From Nocardioides yefusunii (GTDB taxonomy: Bacteria; Actinomycetota; Actinomycetes; Propionibacteriales; Nocardioidaceae): DNA of 64,000 nt. Of the stretch, positions 51,739 to 60,481 are shown piece by piece. The notes beneath the pieces were generated by a model. The model was not told the origin of the DNA, made no database searches, and saw only the letters and a list, made by a program, of their open reading frames with translations. Position numbers and translations under genes: made by a program. Within the stretch, counting starts at the first letter, position 1, and every line of letters begins with the position of its first letter. The DNA lies in NCBI RefSeq assembly GCF_004014875.1, contig NZ_CP034929.1, positions 2,914,001 through 2,978,000 of the forward strand, written 5' to 3'.

Positions 51739-52661
51739 CAGGCATTTGCTTCCATCAGGGCCGCAGCGCCGTCGGCGAGCATCGCGCTCCCCAGACGGGC
51801 TCCCAGGCCCCGTGGGTCGTCGGGAGGACCGGCCGCTTCGTTGCGGACCACGACGGTGCCGTCGTGCGACAGGGCCACTGCCCGGACCCGCAGTTCGGCA
51901 CCGTTGTCGGCGTCGACCACCTCGGCCAACGCTCCGAGCGGGGCGGAGCACCCTGCTTCGAGCGTGGCCAGCACCTGGCGCTCGCACACCACCGCTGCGC
52001 GGGTGTGTGCATGGTCGAGCTCACCGAGAATCTCGACCAGGCCGGTGTCATCGCTGCGGCACTCGATCGCCAGCGCACCCTGCCCGGGGGCGGGGAGCAT
52101 CACGCTGGGGTCGAGGGCCTCGCTCACCTCGGCGTCACGGCCGAGGCGATTCATTCCGGCGTGGGCCAGGACGACGGCGTCGAGCTCGCCGCTGGTCACC
52201 TTGCCGATGCGGGTGTCCACGTTGCCGCGCACACCCACGACCTCGAGTCCGAGGCCGAGAGCCTTGATCTGGGCCGCACGTCGCGGCGACCCGGTGCCCA
52301 CGGTCGCGCCCGCCGGGAGGTCGGCCAGGGCGAGGCCGTCACGGGAGACGATGACGTCGCGGACGTCCTCGCGCTGCGGGATCGCGGCGAGCGTGATCCC
52401 GTCCTGCGGCGTCGTGGGCAGGTCCTTGAGGGAGTGGACGGCGAAGTCCACGGTCCCGTCGAGCAGCGCGTCGCGCAGGGCGGAGACGAAGACGCCCGTG
52501 CCGCCCATCTGCGCGAGCGGGGCACGGTTGACGTCGCCCTCGGTGCTGACGAGGACGAGTTCGACCTCGTGGCCGAGCGCCCGCACCATGTCGGCGACGT
52601 GGCCGGACTGGGTGGTGGCGAGTGCCGAGGCACGCGTGCCGAGACGGAGGACGCGGGTCAT
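51738..52661 (-). CDS. hemC: Porphobilinogen deaminase
   Basis: This enzyme polymerises four porphobilinogens into hydroxymethylbilane, 307 residues. The dipyrromethane cofactor Cys is in LEAGCSAPLG (about Cys238). VHSLKDLPT, GTGSPRRAAQI, GNVDTR and APGQGALAIE are typical. Overlaps hemA (4 nt) and hemD. Confidence 0.96.
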   Translation of the reverse strand: MTRVLRLGTRASALATTQSGHVADMVRALGHEVELVLVSTEGDVNRAPLAQMGGTGVFVSALRDALLDGTVDFAVHSLKDLPTTPQDGITLAAIPQREDVRDVIVSRDGLALADLPAGATVGTGSPRRAAQIKALGLGLEVVGVRGNVDTRIGKVTSGELDAVVLAHAGMNRLGRDAEVSEALDPSVMLPAPGQGALAIECRSDDTGLVEILGELDHAHTRAAVVCERQVLATLEAGCSAPLGALAEVVDADNGAELRVRAVALSHDGTVVVRNEAAGPPDDPRGLGARLGSAMLADGAAALMEANA

Positions 52662-53974
52662 CGCTCGACTCCCTGTGCGCGGGTGGGGACGGGGCGGGTG
52701 ACGGCGCTGACGGCGTCGGGATCGAGCGCGAACAGCTCGGCCAGCGCGTGGGCGTAGGAGACCGTTCCGGACTCCTGGGCCAGTTCACGCACCCGGGTGG
52801 TGGGGCGGTGGAGCAACTTCTCCGCGACCCGGTGGACGGTGCGGCGCACCTCGTCGAGCACGGCCTCGTCGACGTCGCCGAGGCGGGCGGAGAGACGCTC
52901 CATCTCGGACTCGACCACGGAGGTCGCCATCGAGCGCAACGCGACGACGGTGGGGGTGACCGACGCCTGACGGCGGGCTGACAGGAAGGAGGCGGTCTCC
53001 TCCATGACGATCTCGCGGGCACCGGCGACGGCACGGATCGCGTCGTGCTCGTCACCGAGCTGCTCGGCGAGCTGGGCGATGCCCAGGACGCGGACGCCGG
53101 GCACGTCCGCGACCGCGGACTCGACGTCACGGGGCATCGCGAGGTCGACGACGTCGAGGACGCGCTCCCTGTCACCGCGGGCAGCCGCGAGGTGGGCAGC
53201 AGTCACGACGACGCCGGACGAACCGGTGCAGGTGATCAGCAGGTCGACCTCGCCCATGAGCTCACGGGCATCGGCCAACGGGACGGCCTCGGCGTCGTAG
53301 TCGACGGCGAGGCGCTGGGCGTTGGCCAACGAACGGTTGCCGATGACGATCCGGGCCGCGCCCTCACGCTGGAGCGTGGAGACGGCGAGCGACGCCATCG
53401 CACCGGCGCCGAGGACGAGGACGTCCTTGCCGGCGACGCCACCACGACGACCGATCGAGTGCTCGAGCGCGGCCGAGACCATCGACGGACCGGCAGCGTC
53501 GACCGCGGTCTCGGCGTGGGCACGCTTGCCGACACGCAGGGCCTGCTGGAAGAGCAGGTTCAGGACCGGCCCGACGGTGTCGAGCTCCTGTCCCACGCGC
53601 AGGGCCTCGCGTGCCTGGCCGAGGATCTGGCCCTCGCCGAGGACCATCGAGTCGAGGCCAGCCGCGACGTTGAAGAGATGGGTGACGGCACCGTCGTCGT
53701 AGTGGACGTAGAGGTGCGGGACGAGCGACTCCGGGGCGACGTCGGCGCGGCCCAGCAGCAGGCGCGAGATCTCCTCGACGCTGCCGTGGAAGCGGTCGAC
53801 GTCGGCGTAGACCTCGATGCGGTTGCAGGTCGAGATGACCGCTGCCTCACCGACGTGGTCCAGCGCGGAGACGTTGAGGACGAGCTTGCGCGCGCCCTCG
53901 GGGTCGAGAGCGAGGGTCTCCAACAACGAGACCGGCGCGGACTTGTGCGAGACACCGACGACAAGGACGCTCAT
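52658..53974 (-). CDS. hemA: Glutamyl-tRNA reductase
   Basis: This NADPH enzyme performs the first committed step of C5 tetrapyrrole synthesis, 438 residues. The catalytic Cys50 lies in VISTCNRIEVY, and LDSMVLGEGQILGQ and the NADPH motif LVLGAGAMASLA are present. The C-terminal dimer helix (AVLDEVRRTVHRVAEKLLHRPTTRVREL) is complete. The ATG overlaps the rex stop by 4 nt, so Rex and heme synthesis are co-expressed. Confidence 0.96.
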   Translation of the reverse strand: MSVLVVGVSHKSAPVSLLETLALDPEGARKLVLNVSALDHVGEAAVISTCNRIEVYADVDRFHGSVEEISRLLLGRADVAPESLVPHLYVHYDDGAVTHLFNVAAGLDSMVLGEGQILGQAREALRVGQELDTVGPVLNLLFQQALRVGKRAHAETAVDAAGPSMVSAALEHSIGRRGGVAGKDVLVLGAGAMASLAVSTLQREGAARIVIGNRSLANAQRLAVDYDAEAVPLADARELMGEVDLLITCTGSSGVVVTAAHLAAARGDRERVLDVVDLAMPRDVESAVADVPGVRVLGIAQLAEQLGDEHDAIRAVAGAREIVMEETASFLSARRQASVTPTVVALRSMATSVVESEMERLSARLGDVDEAVLDEVRRTVHRVAEKLLHRPTTRVRELAQESGTVSYAHALAELFALDPDAVSAVTRPVPTRAQGVER

Positions 53975-54696
53975 GACACCTCCTCCTCGGTCGCCACTTC
54001 TCCGAGATCCGTGGCGACCTGATCGGCTCCCCGGGCCTGGTCGAGCAGGGTCTTGCGCTGCTCGTGGTAGGCCAGGATCTGGAGCTCGATCGACATGTCG
54101 ACCTTGCGGACATTCACCCCGGCAGGGACCGAGAGCACGCTCGGGGCGAAGTTGAGGATGCTGGTGATGCCGGCAGCGACCATCCGGTCGGCCACCGTCT
54201 GTGCAGCATGCGTGGGCACCGCCATCACACCGATCGTGACGCCGTGCCGGGCGACGACGGACTCGATGTCGGCCAGAGGACGCACCGGAAGGCCGGCGAT
54301 CTCCTCGCCGGCGCGCTCACGGTCGGCGTCGAGCAGTGCCACGACGTGGAAACCACGCGAACTGAAACCCGAGTAGTTGGCCAGCGCCTGACCGAGGTTT
54401 CCGATGCCCACGATGACGACGGGCCAGTCGTGGTTGAGGCCGGTGAAACGGGCGATCTGGTGGCGCAGGTAGTCGACGTCGTAGCCGACACCACGCGTTC
54501 CGTACGAGCCCAGGTGGGAGAGATCCTTGCGGAGCTTGGCGCTGTTCACCCCTGCCGCGACAGCAAGGTCTTCGCTCGAACAGGTGGCCGTTCCGGCCTC
54601 CGACAACGCAGTCAGGGCCCGCAGGTAGACCGGGAGCCGGGCCACCGTCGCCTCGGGAATTTCCCGGGCGCTCTCAGGCATGCTCCGTGCGGTCAC
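53971..54696 (-). CDS. rex: Redox-sensing transcriptional repressor Rex
   Basis: A 241-residue NADH/NAD+ sensor. The N-terminal winged helix (about 15-80) includes TCSSEDLAVAAGVNSAKLRKDLSHLGSYGTRGVGYDV, and the Rossmann motif is VVIVGIGNLGQALANY (about 93-108). The C-terminal swap helix is present. NADH binding releases it from operators TTGTGAA-N4-TTCACAA. It heads the rex-hemA-hemC-hemD operon as in Streptomyces, with a degenerate operator over its own promoter and a near-perfect one upstream of nuoA. Confidence 0.95.
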   Translation of the reverse strand: MTARSMPESAREIPEATVARLPVYLRALTALSEAGTATCSSEDLAVAAGVNSAKLRKDLSHLGSYGTRGVGYDVDYLRHQIARFTGLNHDWPVVIVGIGNLGQALANYSGFSSRGFHVVALLDADRERAGEEIAGLPVRPLADIESVVARHGVTIGVMAVPTHAAQTVADRMVAAGITSILNFAPSVLSVPAGVNVRKVDMSIELQILAYHEQRKTLLDQARGADQVATDLGEVATEEEVS

Positions 54697-54764
54697 TGGC
54701 GGGCTCTTCTCTCCAGTCGTCCGACCCTCCGGTATGTCCGGAGCTGGGGTCAGGCGGCGCTGTC

Positions 54765-54793
54765 ACTTTATGAGTTTGTGAACCGCCGTACAA
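54765..54793 (-). promoter_or_regulatory. Promoter of rex-hemACD overlapped by a Rex operator-like site
   Basis: On the minus strand TTGTAC (54788-54793) and TAAAGT (54765-54770) are separated by exactly 17 nt. The operator-like TTGTGAA-CCGC-CGTACAA (54776-54793) matches 11 of 14 positions and covers the -35 and spacer, so autorepression by Rex is likely. Confidence 0.65.
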
Positions 54794-54900
54794 ATCGCAT
54801 CCGGGCGGGGCTACCACACCACCCACCGGCACCCAAGATGGGGTATCACGAAACGCCCGGGAGACGTATGCGCGACCACATGCGTGAGATGCGAGCGTGT

Positions 54901-55158
54901 TCAGGCCTGCAGAGCGGTGCGCAGGCGCGTCTCGTCGACCCGCCAGAAGTCGTGCTGCCTGCCGTCGACGAAGGTGACCGGGATCTCCTCCCCGAAGCGG
55001 TCGTAGAGCTCGTCGTCGGAGTCGATGTCGATCTCCACGAACTGCTCCCCCAGATCCGCGCAGACCCGCGCGATCACCGCACGGGCGTCGTCGCACAGGT
55101 GGCAGCCGGGACGGCCGTACAGAGTGACGCGGGCAGAGGCCTCCGAGGACGCGGTCAT
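54901..55158 (-). CDS. Glutaredoxin-like protein
   Basis: An 85-residue thioredoxin-fold protein of the DUF836/glutaredoxin group. The active site is YGRPGCHLCDDA (Cys19, Cys22), and the cis-Pro region is EEIPVTFVDGRQ. It probably reduces protein or small-molecule disulfides. A related small gene lies near hemA in mycobacteria (the Rv0508 position). Confidence 0.88.
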   Translation of the reverse strand: MTASSEASARVTLYGRPGCHLCDDARAVIARVCADLGEQFVEIDIDSDDELYDRFGEEIPVTFVDGRQHDFWRVDETRLRTALQA

Positions 55159-55211
55159 GCCCCCATTGTGCCGCGCGGACGAGCGTGACGCCGCGCCGAC
55201 GACGTGGCGTC

Positions 55212-56852
55212 TCAGCCGAGGAGGCCACCAGCACGACGACGTTCCATGCCACGCAGACGTCCGCGCGCCACACGCCCCGATCCGGTGGTGGGCAGACGGT
55301 CCACGAACTCCACCCGCGAGGGCTGCTTGAACCGGGCGAGCTGCTCCCGCACGACCTCGGTGATCGCGATCCGCACCCCGAGCTCCTCCGAGTTGGGAGC
55401 AAGGACCACGTAGGCCACCACGCTCTGCCCCGACGTCGGATCAGCAGCACCGACCACGGCACAGTCACGGACCCCCGCTGCAGTCGCCACGACCTCCTCC
55501 ACCTCGGAGGGGTACACGTTGAAACCGGAGACGACGATGACGTCGCGTGCCCTGTCCACGAGGTGCAGTTCGTCGTTCTCGTCGGTCCAGCCGACGTCAC
55601 CGGTGTCCCACCATCCGTCGGCGTCGGGGCCGTCGGTGCCGTCGGGCCAGTAACCGGAGAAGAGGTTCTCGCCCCGGATCCGGAGCCGCCCGGGCTCGTC
55701 GCGTGCCGGGCGACCGGTCGCGTCGTCGACGATGCCGATCTCGACCCCCGGAAGCGGCGCCCCGAACGAGCCGGGCGCGGGGTCTCCCGCTGCGGAGTGA
55801 CCGGCGGCGCCCAGGGTGGTGGTCACCACCGGTGCCCCTTCGGTCAGTCCGTAGCCCTGATGGACGGGCAGACCGCTCTGCGCAGCGAACTCGGCAGCGA
55901 CGTCGGCGGGCAGGAGCTCCGAACCCGACAGCACCAGCCGCACCGGCCCCAGACGCTCACGCAGCCCGGGGTGCCCGAGCCAGGCCCGGATCACCGGAGG
56001 CGCCACCGGGAGCACCGAGACGGCCTCGTCGTCGATCACGTCGAGCGTGGTCTCGGGGTGGAACTGGTCGACGAGGACCACCTTGGCGCGGTGCCACAGG
56101 GCGGACCCGAGGACTGCGTTGAGTCCGTAGACGTGGTGCAGAGGCAGGAGACCGAGGACGACGTCGTCGCCGTGCATCGTGGCCGGTTGGACCAGCGAGA
56201 ACTGGGTCAGGTTCGCGAGCAGGGCGCGGTGGGTGAGCATCGCGGCCCGGGGTCGGCCCGCGGCCGTGACGGTGTAGAGCAGCGCAGCGAGCCGTTCGGG
56301 GTCGGTCGAGGCCGGGACCGGACGTGGGTCGGTGGCCACGACGTCGGCCCAGGCCGTCTCTCCCTCCTCGACACGGGGGTCCGTGCCCGCGACGAGGATG
56401 CGGGGGTCGCGGGCGCGCGCGACGACGGCGGGGTCGACGTCCTCGAGACCGTCCACGTGTCCACCGCCCACCACGGTGCGGACCAGCGCGACGGCCGCGC
56501 GCACGGTCGCGACGGAGTGCGCGTCGGCGACCACGAGCGCGGCGCCGGAGTCGGCGATCATCCAGGCCAGGTCGGGGACGCCGGTGCGGGGGTCCACCGG
56601 CACCGAGACGGCGTGGGCACGCAGCGCGCCCAGGTGTGCGACGACGAACTCGATCCGGTTGCCCAGGACGAGCATCACCCGCTGCCCGCCGACGACGCCG
56701 AGGCCGCCCAGACCGGTCGAGAAACGCGAGACCTGCTCATCCAGCGCGGCGAAGGTGAGGCTGCGTCCACCTGCCTCGACGAGTGCCAGGCGGTCGGGCG
56801 CCCGGGTTGCAGCGAGTGCGGCCAGGTCAGCGACGTCGGTGGGTTCAGGCAT
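55212..56852 (-). CDS. Adenylate-forming enzyme (acyl-CoA ligase family) with altered catalytic residues
   Basis: A 546-residue member of the AMP-dependent synthetase/ligase family. Core motifs A5 (HQGYGLTEGAPVV), A7 (GWWDTGDVGWTDENDELHLVDR) and A8 (DVIVVSGFNVYPSEVEEV) are recognisable. The phosphate loop, normally YTSGTTGxPKG, reads YTVTAAGRPRAAM (about 193-205), and the A10 Lys needed for adenylation is Arg527 (TTGSGRVARGRL). The enzyme may be weak, specialised or inactive. ATG 56852 opens MPEPTDVADL. It is divergent from the HAD gene. Confidence 0.82.
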   Translation of the reverse strand: MPEPTDVADLAALAATRAPDRLALVEAGGRSLTFAALDEQVSRFSTGLGGLGVVGGQRVMLVLGNRIEFVVAHLGALRAHAVSVPVDPRTGVPDLAWMIADSGAALVVADAHSVATVRAAVALVRTVVGGGHVDGLEDVDPAVVARARDPRILVAGTDPRVEEGETAWADVVATDPRPVPASTDPERLAALLYTVTAAGRPRAAMLTHRALLANLTQFSLVQPATMHGDDVVLGLLPLHHVYGLNAVLGSALWHRAKVVLVDQFHPETTLDVIDDEAVSVLPVAPPVIRAWLGHPGLRERLGPVRLVLSGSELLPADVAAEFAAQSGLPVHQGYGLTEGAPVVTTTLGAAGHSAAGDPAPGSFGAPLPGVEIGIVDDATGRPARDEPGRLRIRGENLFSGYWPDGTDGPDADGWWDTGDVGWTDENDELHLVDRARDVIVVSGFNVYPSEVEEVVATAAGVRDCAVVGAADPTSGQSVVAYVVLAPNSEELGVRIAITEVVREQLARFKQPSRVEFVDRLPTTGSGRVARGRLRGMERRRAGGLLG

Positions 56853-56902
56853 GCTCGTGATACTGGCACAAAAACGCAGGTCCGCTCCCCTAGTCTGACC
56901 CC

Positions 56903-57793
56903 GTGAACCCGCCGGAGAACGCCCGTGCTCACTCCCGCCCCAGCAACCTGAGGCGGCGCTCGACGCTGGCCGGAGAGGCGGCCGCCGCGTCGGCAGAGGT
57001 GGAGAACTCACTCGACGTTCCCGAGGACCGCACCGCTGCCGCGTTCTTCGACGTGGACAACACCGTCATGCAGGGCGCGAGCATCTACCACCTCGCCAAG
57101 GGCTTCTACCGGCGCAAGTTCTTCACCACCGCCGACCTGCTCGACATGCTCTACAAACAGGCCTGGTTCCGGTTCATCGGCTCGGAGAATCCCGACCACA
57201 TCTCCTCGACGCGGTCCGCGGCGCTGGCCTTCATCAAGGGCCACACCGTGGCCGAACTGGAGGAACTCGGCGAGGAGATCTTCGACGAGGCGATGGCGCA
57301 CCGGATCTGGCCAGGCACCCGCGCGATGGCTCAGATGCACCTCGACAACGGTCAACGCGTCTGGCTGGTCACGGCTGCTCCGCAGGAGACCGCCTCGACG
57401 ATCGCTCGACGCCTCGGCCTGACCGGCGCGATGGGCACGGTCGCAGAACGGGCCGACGGCGTCTACACCGGCCGGCTCGTCGGCGACCTGCTGCACGGTC
57501 CGGCGAAGGCCGAAGCAGTGCTGGCGCTGGCCGAACGAGAAGGTCTGGACCTGGCGCGTTGCTCGGCGTACTCCGACTCCTACAACGACCTGCCGATGCT
57601 GTCACTGGTCGGCGACCCGGTGGCGATCAACCCCGACGCAGCCCTACGGGCGCACGCACGCGCCAACGGGTGGCGGATCCACGACTACCGGACCGGACGC
57701 AAGGCCGTGCGTGCCGGACTGTTCGCTGCGGCGATCGGCGGCGCGGTGGCCGGTGCGGTCCTGGGCGCCGCCGCGGTGCGACGTCGGTTCTGA
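56903..57793 (+). CDS. HAD-superfamily subfamily IB phosphatase (SerB-like)
   Basis: A 296-residue HAD hydrolase. Motif I is [13 protein letters not shown] (Asp50, Asp52), motif II lies in [10 protein letters not shown], and motif IV is [11 protein letters not shown]. The C-terminus has a hydrophobic Ala/Gly helix ([22 protein letters not shown]) that could anchor it to the membrane. It is related to the SerB1/CicA group; phosphoserine or lysophosphatidate-type substrates are possible. A homologue lies near the epimerase and acyltransferase in mycobacteria (Rv0505c). GTG start. Confidence 0.87.
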   Translation: MNPPENARAHSRPSNLRRRSTLAGEAAAASAEVENSLDVPEDRTAAAFFDVDNTVMQGASIYHLAKGFYRRKFFTTADLLDMLYKQAWFRFIGSENPDHISSTRSAALAFIKGHTVAELEELGEEIFDEAMAHRIWPGTRAMAQMHLDNGQRVWLVTAAPQETASTIARRLGLTGAMGTVAERADGVYTGRLVGDLLHGPAKAEAVLALAEREGLDLARCSAYSDSYNDLPMLSLVGDPVAINPDAALRAHARANGWRIHDYRTGRKAVRAGLFAAAIGGAVAGAVLGAAAVRRRF

Positions 57794-57818
57794 GCCACCG
57801 GCAGCCGCTCTCACGGCT

Positions 57819-58832
57819 CTACCTGAAGACGCTCTCCCGTTCGAGGAGCAGCGTGAAGAGGGTCTGCTGGATCGTCTCGCGGACCTGGTCGGTGAGGTTG
57901 AAGACCAGCATCGGGTCCTCGGCTTCGACCGCGTCGTAGGCATCGGTCCGGATCGGCTCGCCGAACTCCAGGAGCCACTTCGACGGCAGCGGCACCATCC
58001 CGAGGGGGCCGAGCAGCGGGAAGAACGGCGTGATCGGGATGTAGGGGATGTTGAGCAGACGAGCCAGTGACGGCAGGTTGCCGACGATCGGGTAGATCTC
58101 CTCGGCACCGACCACCGAGAGTGGAACGATCGGGACACCGGTGCGCAGCGCGGCGGAGACGAAGCCGCCGCGGCCGAAGCGCTGGAGCTTGTAGCGCTCG
58201 GAGAACGGCTTGCCGATCCCCTTGAACCCTTCGGGCCACACGGCGACGAGCTCGCCGGAGGTGAGCATCCGTTCGGCGTCGGCCTGACAGGCCAGCGTCG
58301 CACCGAGACGTCGGGCGATCGGCGCCACCATCGGGAGCCGGAAGACGAGGTCGGCCCCGAGCGGGCGCAGGAAACGGCCGGTGCGGTCGTGCACCTCGAA
58401 CATCGTCATCAGGGCATCGACCGGGACCGTGCCGGAGTGGTTGGAGACCACGAGGGCTCCGCCGTCGGCGGGGATGTTCTCCAGGCCTCGGACCTCGATC
58501 CGGAACCACTTCTCCGCGACCGGACGCAGCATCGCCAGCAGCAGTCGCTCGGTCAGTTCGGCGTCGAAGCCGAACTCGTCGACGGTGTAGTCACCTTCGA
58601 GTCGACGACGCATGAACGCCAGGGCGTGGGCGAGCTTGCCCTCCCAGTCGGAGCCCAGGACTTCACGGGCACCGCTCTCGATCGCTGCCTTCCAGTCAGA
58701 GATCGGGATGCCGGGGATGGCACCACGGTCGCGGGTCGTGGTCGACGACGTGCTCGCCTTCGGTGGGGACTCCTGTGCAGTCTGCTGGGCACGGTCGTCC
58801 GCGTCGAAAGGGATCACGTCTGCGTCAGCCAC
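57819..58832 (-). CDS. Lysophospholipid acyltransferase family protein
   Basis: A 337-residue PlsC-like acyltransferase. The catalytic motif appears as VSNHSGTVPVDALM (His132, Asp139), an H-x6-D form seen in an actinobacterial branch instead of the usual H-x4-D. Later blocks are AVWPEGFKGIGKPFSERYKLQRFGRGGFVSAAL and GVPIVPLSVVGAEEIYP. It likely acylates a lysolipid or glycolipid at the membrane. Its start overlaps the stop of the epimerase gene by 8 nt. Confidence 0.87.
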   Translation of the reverse strand: MADADVIPFDADDRAQQTAQESPPKASTSSTTTRDRGAIPGIPISDWKAAIESGAREVLGSDWEGKLAHALAFMRRRLEGDYTVDEFGFDAELTERLLLAMLRPVAEKWFRIEVRGLENIPADGGALVVSNHSGTVPVDALMTMFEVHDRTGRFLRPLGADLVFRLPMVAPIARRLGATLACQADAERMLTSGELVAVWPEGFKGIGKPFSERYKLQRFGRGGFVSAALRTGVPIVPLSVVGAEEIYPIVGNLPSLARLLNIPYIPITPFFPLLGPLGMVPLPSKWLLEFGEPIRTDAYDAVEAEDPMLVFNLTDQVRETIQQTLFTLLLERESVFR

Positions 58833-59847
58833 GTGGCGATCCTGCCCCCAACGGCGTCAGTGGTACAGGGGTGTCCGAGGACGGGGACGCCGTGGCGTGC
58901 GCAGTGGTGCTGTCGCGGAAGTCGTCGAAGGTATCTGCGGTGGTGCGCCGCGGCTGGAACCCCAGCACGTCGCGGGTACGGGTGGTGTCGACGCCGCGAC
59001 CGTAGGTGAGGAAGGAGACCAGTTCGGGCGAGAAGTCAGAGAGCTTCGCCGACCGCAGCAGGGAGGCGAACCGGCCCACCGCGAAGCTGGGCACCGGCGC
59101 ACCGATCTTGCCCATCCGGCGAATCGCCTGGCTGAGCAGCAAGGTGCCTTCACCAGCGACGTTGAAGGTGCCCTCCACGTCGTGGGTGGCGGCGTGCCGC
59201 AGGACGTCGTAGAGGTCGTCCTCGTGCAGGAACTGCATGCGCGGGTCGAACCCGGCGACCATCGGGATGATCGGCATGCGGAAGTAGGAGGTCAACGGGC
59301 TCACCACATGGGGGCCCATGACGTTGGCGCAGCGCAGCGTCGTCACACGGACGTCGGGACGACGTCGGGCGAAGCCGCGGACGTACCCTTCGATCTCGTA
59401 GACGTCGAGGGCGTAGCCGGAGCGAGGGAGATCGCGGGGGCCCATCTCCTCGGTGAACATCGCGGGGTCGCGGTTGCTGGCCCCGTAGACGGTGGTGGTC
59501 GACTTGACCACGAGGTTCTTGACCGACGGCGACTTCTGGCAGGCGGCCAGGAGCTGCATCGTCCCGATGACGTTCAGTTCCTTCATCGCGTTGCGACCAC
59601 CGGACTTGCCGGGGGTCGCGATCACGCTCATGTGAACGACGGTGTCGACGTTCTCACGAGCGATGACCTTCGCGATGACGGGGTTGCGGATGTCGGCTCG
59701 GACAAAAGAGACCTCGCCTATGTCACCGCGTGGTGGGACTACGTCCACACCTATGACACGGTCAATGGAGGGGTCGGCTGCGGCATGGCGCGCAAAACGG
59801 CGCCCGACGTCCCGGGAAATCCCGGTGACCAGCACGACCCTCCCCAT
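58825..59847 (-). CDS. NAD-dependent epimerase/dehydratase family protein (extended SDR)
   Basis: A 340-residue Rossmann protein. The nucleotide motif is VVLVTGISRDVGRRFAR (about 4-20), with DIRNPVIAKVI and VKSTTTVYGAS downstream. The usual YxxxK pair is not evident; the equivalent region reads SGYALDVYEIEGYVRG, as in the mycobacterial GalE2 (Rv0501) group. The role is therefore uncertain, although it clusters with the acyltransferase, suggesting envelope lipid or sugar metabolism. Confidence 0.85.
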   Translation of the reverse strand: MGRVVLVTGISRDVGRRFARHAAADPSIDRVIGVDVVPPRGDIGEVSFVRADIRNPVIAKVIARENVDTVVHMSVIATPGKSGGRNAMKELNVIGTMQLLAACQKSPSVKNLVVKSTTTVYGASNRDPAMFTEEMGPRDLPRSGYALDVYEIEGYVRGFARRRPDVRVTTLRCANVMGPHVVSPLTSYFRMPIIPMVAGFDPRMQFLHEDDLYDVLRHAATHDVEGTFNVAGEGTLLLSQAIRRMGKIGAPVPSFAVGRFASLLRSAKLSDFSPELVSFLTYGRGVDTTRTRDVLGFQPRRTTADTFDDFRDSTTAHATASPSSDTPVPLTPLGAGSPRG

Positions 59848-59860
59848 GAGCCGCGAAGTC

Positions 59861-59962
59861 TTACTTGCCGAGCTTGCGACGCTGAACGCGCGTCTTCTTC
59901 AGCAGCTTGCGGTGCTTCTTCTTCGCCATACGCTTACGGCGCTTCTTGATGACAGATCCCAC
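59861..59962 (-). CDS. 30S ribosomal protein bS22 (AURKAIP1/COX24-domain peptide)
   Basis: A 33-residue, extremely basic peptide beginning [18 protein letters not shown] and ending RVQRRKLGK. It is nearly identical in pattern to the mycobacterial bS22 found on the small subunit. AAAGG lies 6 nt before GTG 59962. It is located between the HTH gene and the epimerase gene as in other actinobacteria (Rv0500B). Confidence 0.92.
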   Translation of the reverse strand: MGSVIKKRRKRMAKKKHRKLLKKTRVQRRKLGK

Positions 59963-60079
59963 GGGAAACCTTTCAACGTGCTGCAGGCCGAAGGGACGAC
60001 CCGATCGAAACTCCACCAGAGTAACCGTCTGGGGCCGCGTCACCGAAACCCGGCTCGCGGAAGTGGACAGGGGTGGGCC

Positions 60080-60262
60080 TCAGCCCACGTTGAAGTAGCT
60101 CTTGCGCAGGTACTCGTCGACCGCAGTCTCCGTGACCCGGAAGGAGCGTCCCACACGGACGGCAGGCAGCTCTCCACCGTGCACCAGGCGATACACCGTC
60201 ATCTTCGAGACGCGCATCATCGAGGCGACCTCGGCAATGGTCAGGAACTTGACGTTTGACAT
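60080..60262 (-). CDS. Helix-turn-helix DNA-binding protein (BldC/excisionase family)
   Basis: A MerR-like small HTH of about 60 residues: FLTIAEVASMMRVSKMTVYRLVHGGELPAVRVGRSFRVTETAVDEYLRKSYFNVG. It is the counterpart of mycobacterial Rv0500A, a chromosomal regulator, not an excisionase of a mobile element. ATG 60262 is chosen; a GTG at 60289 would add 9 residues and may be used, since homologues have a longer N-terminus. Followed by bS22 on the same strand. Confidence 0.88.
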   Translation of the reverse strand: MSNVKFLTIAEVASMMRVSKMTVYRLVHGGELPAVRVGRSFRVTETAVDEYLRKSYFNVG

Positions 60263-60481
60263 GTCGGCGGGCTTCACCACGGCTGACACCGTCCTTCTTC
60301 GCCCACGGCGCCGGCTTCCCCTCCGGCGACACAAACGTGTGGCGTGTGTTGTGACGATAGTCCGGATGTGACGCCTGAGGAAGGGGTGCACAACCCGATC
60401 GGATGACCCTGCGGCGTGGCAAGTTGAAATGCCCCAAAAGCGATGATCCGACTCGATCCGGTCGGTCCAGACCGCTGCGTG

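Noticed and set aside
60080..60262. Excisionase of a second mobile element
   Set aside because: Although annotated families overlap, its neighbours (bS22, epimerase, proC) are the conserved chromosomal context of a BldC-like regulator and no integrase is near.
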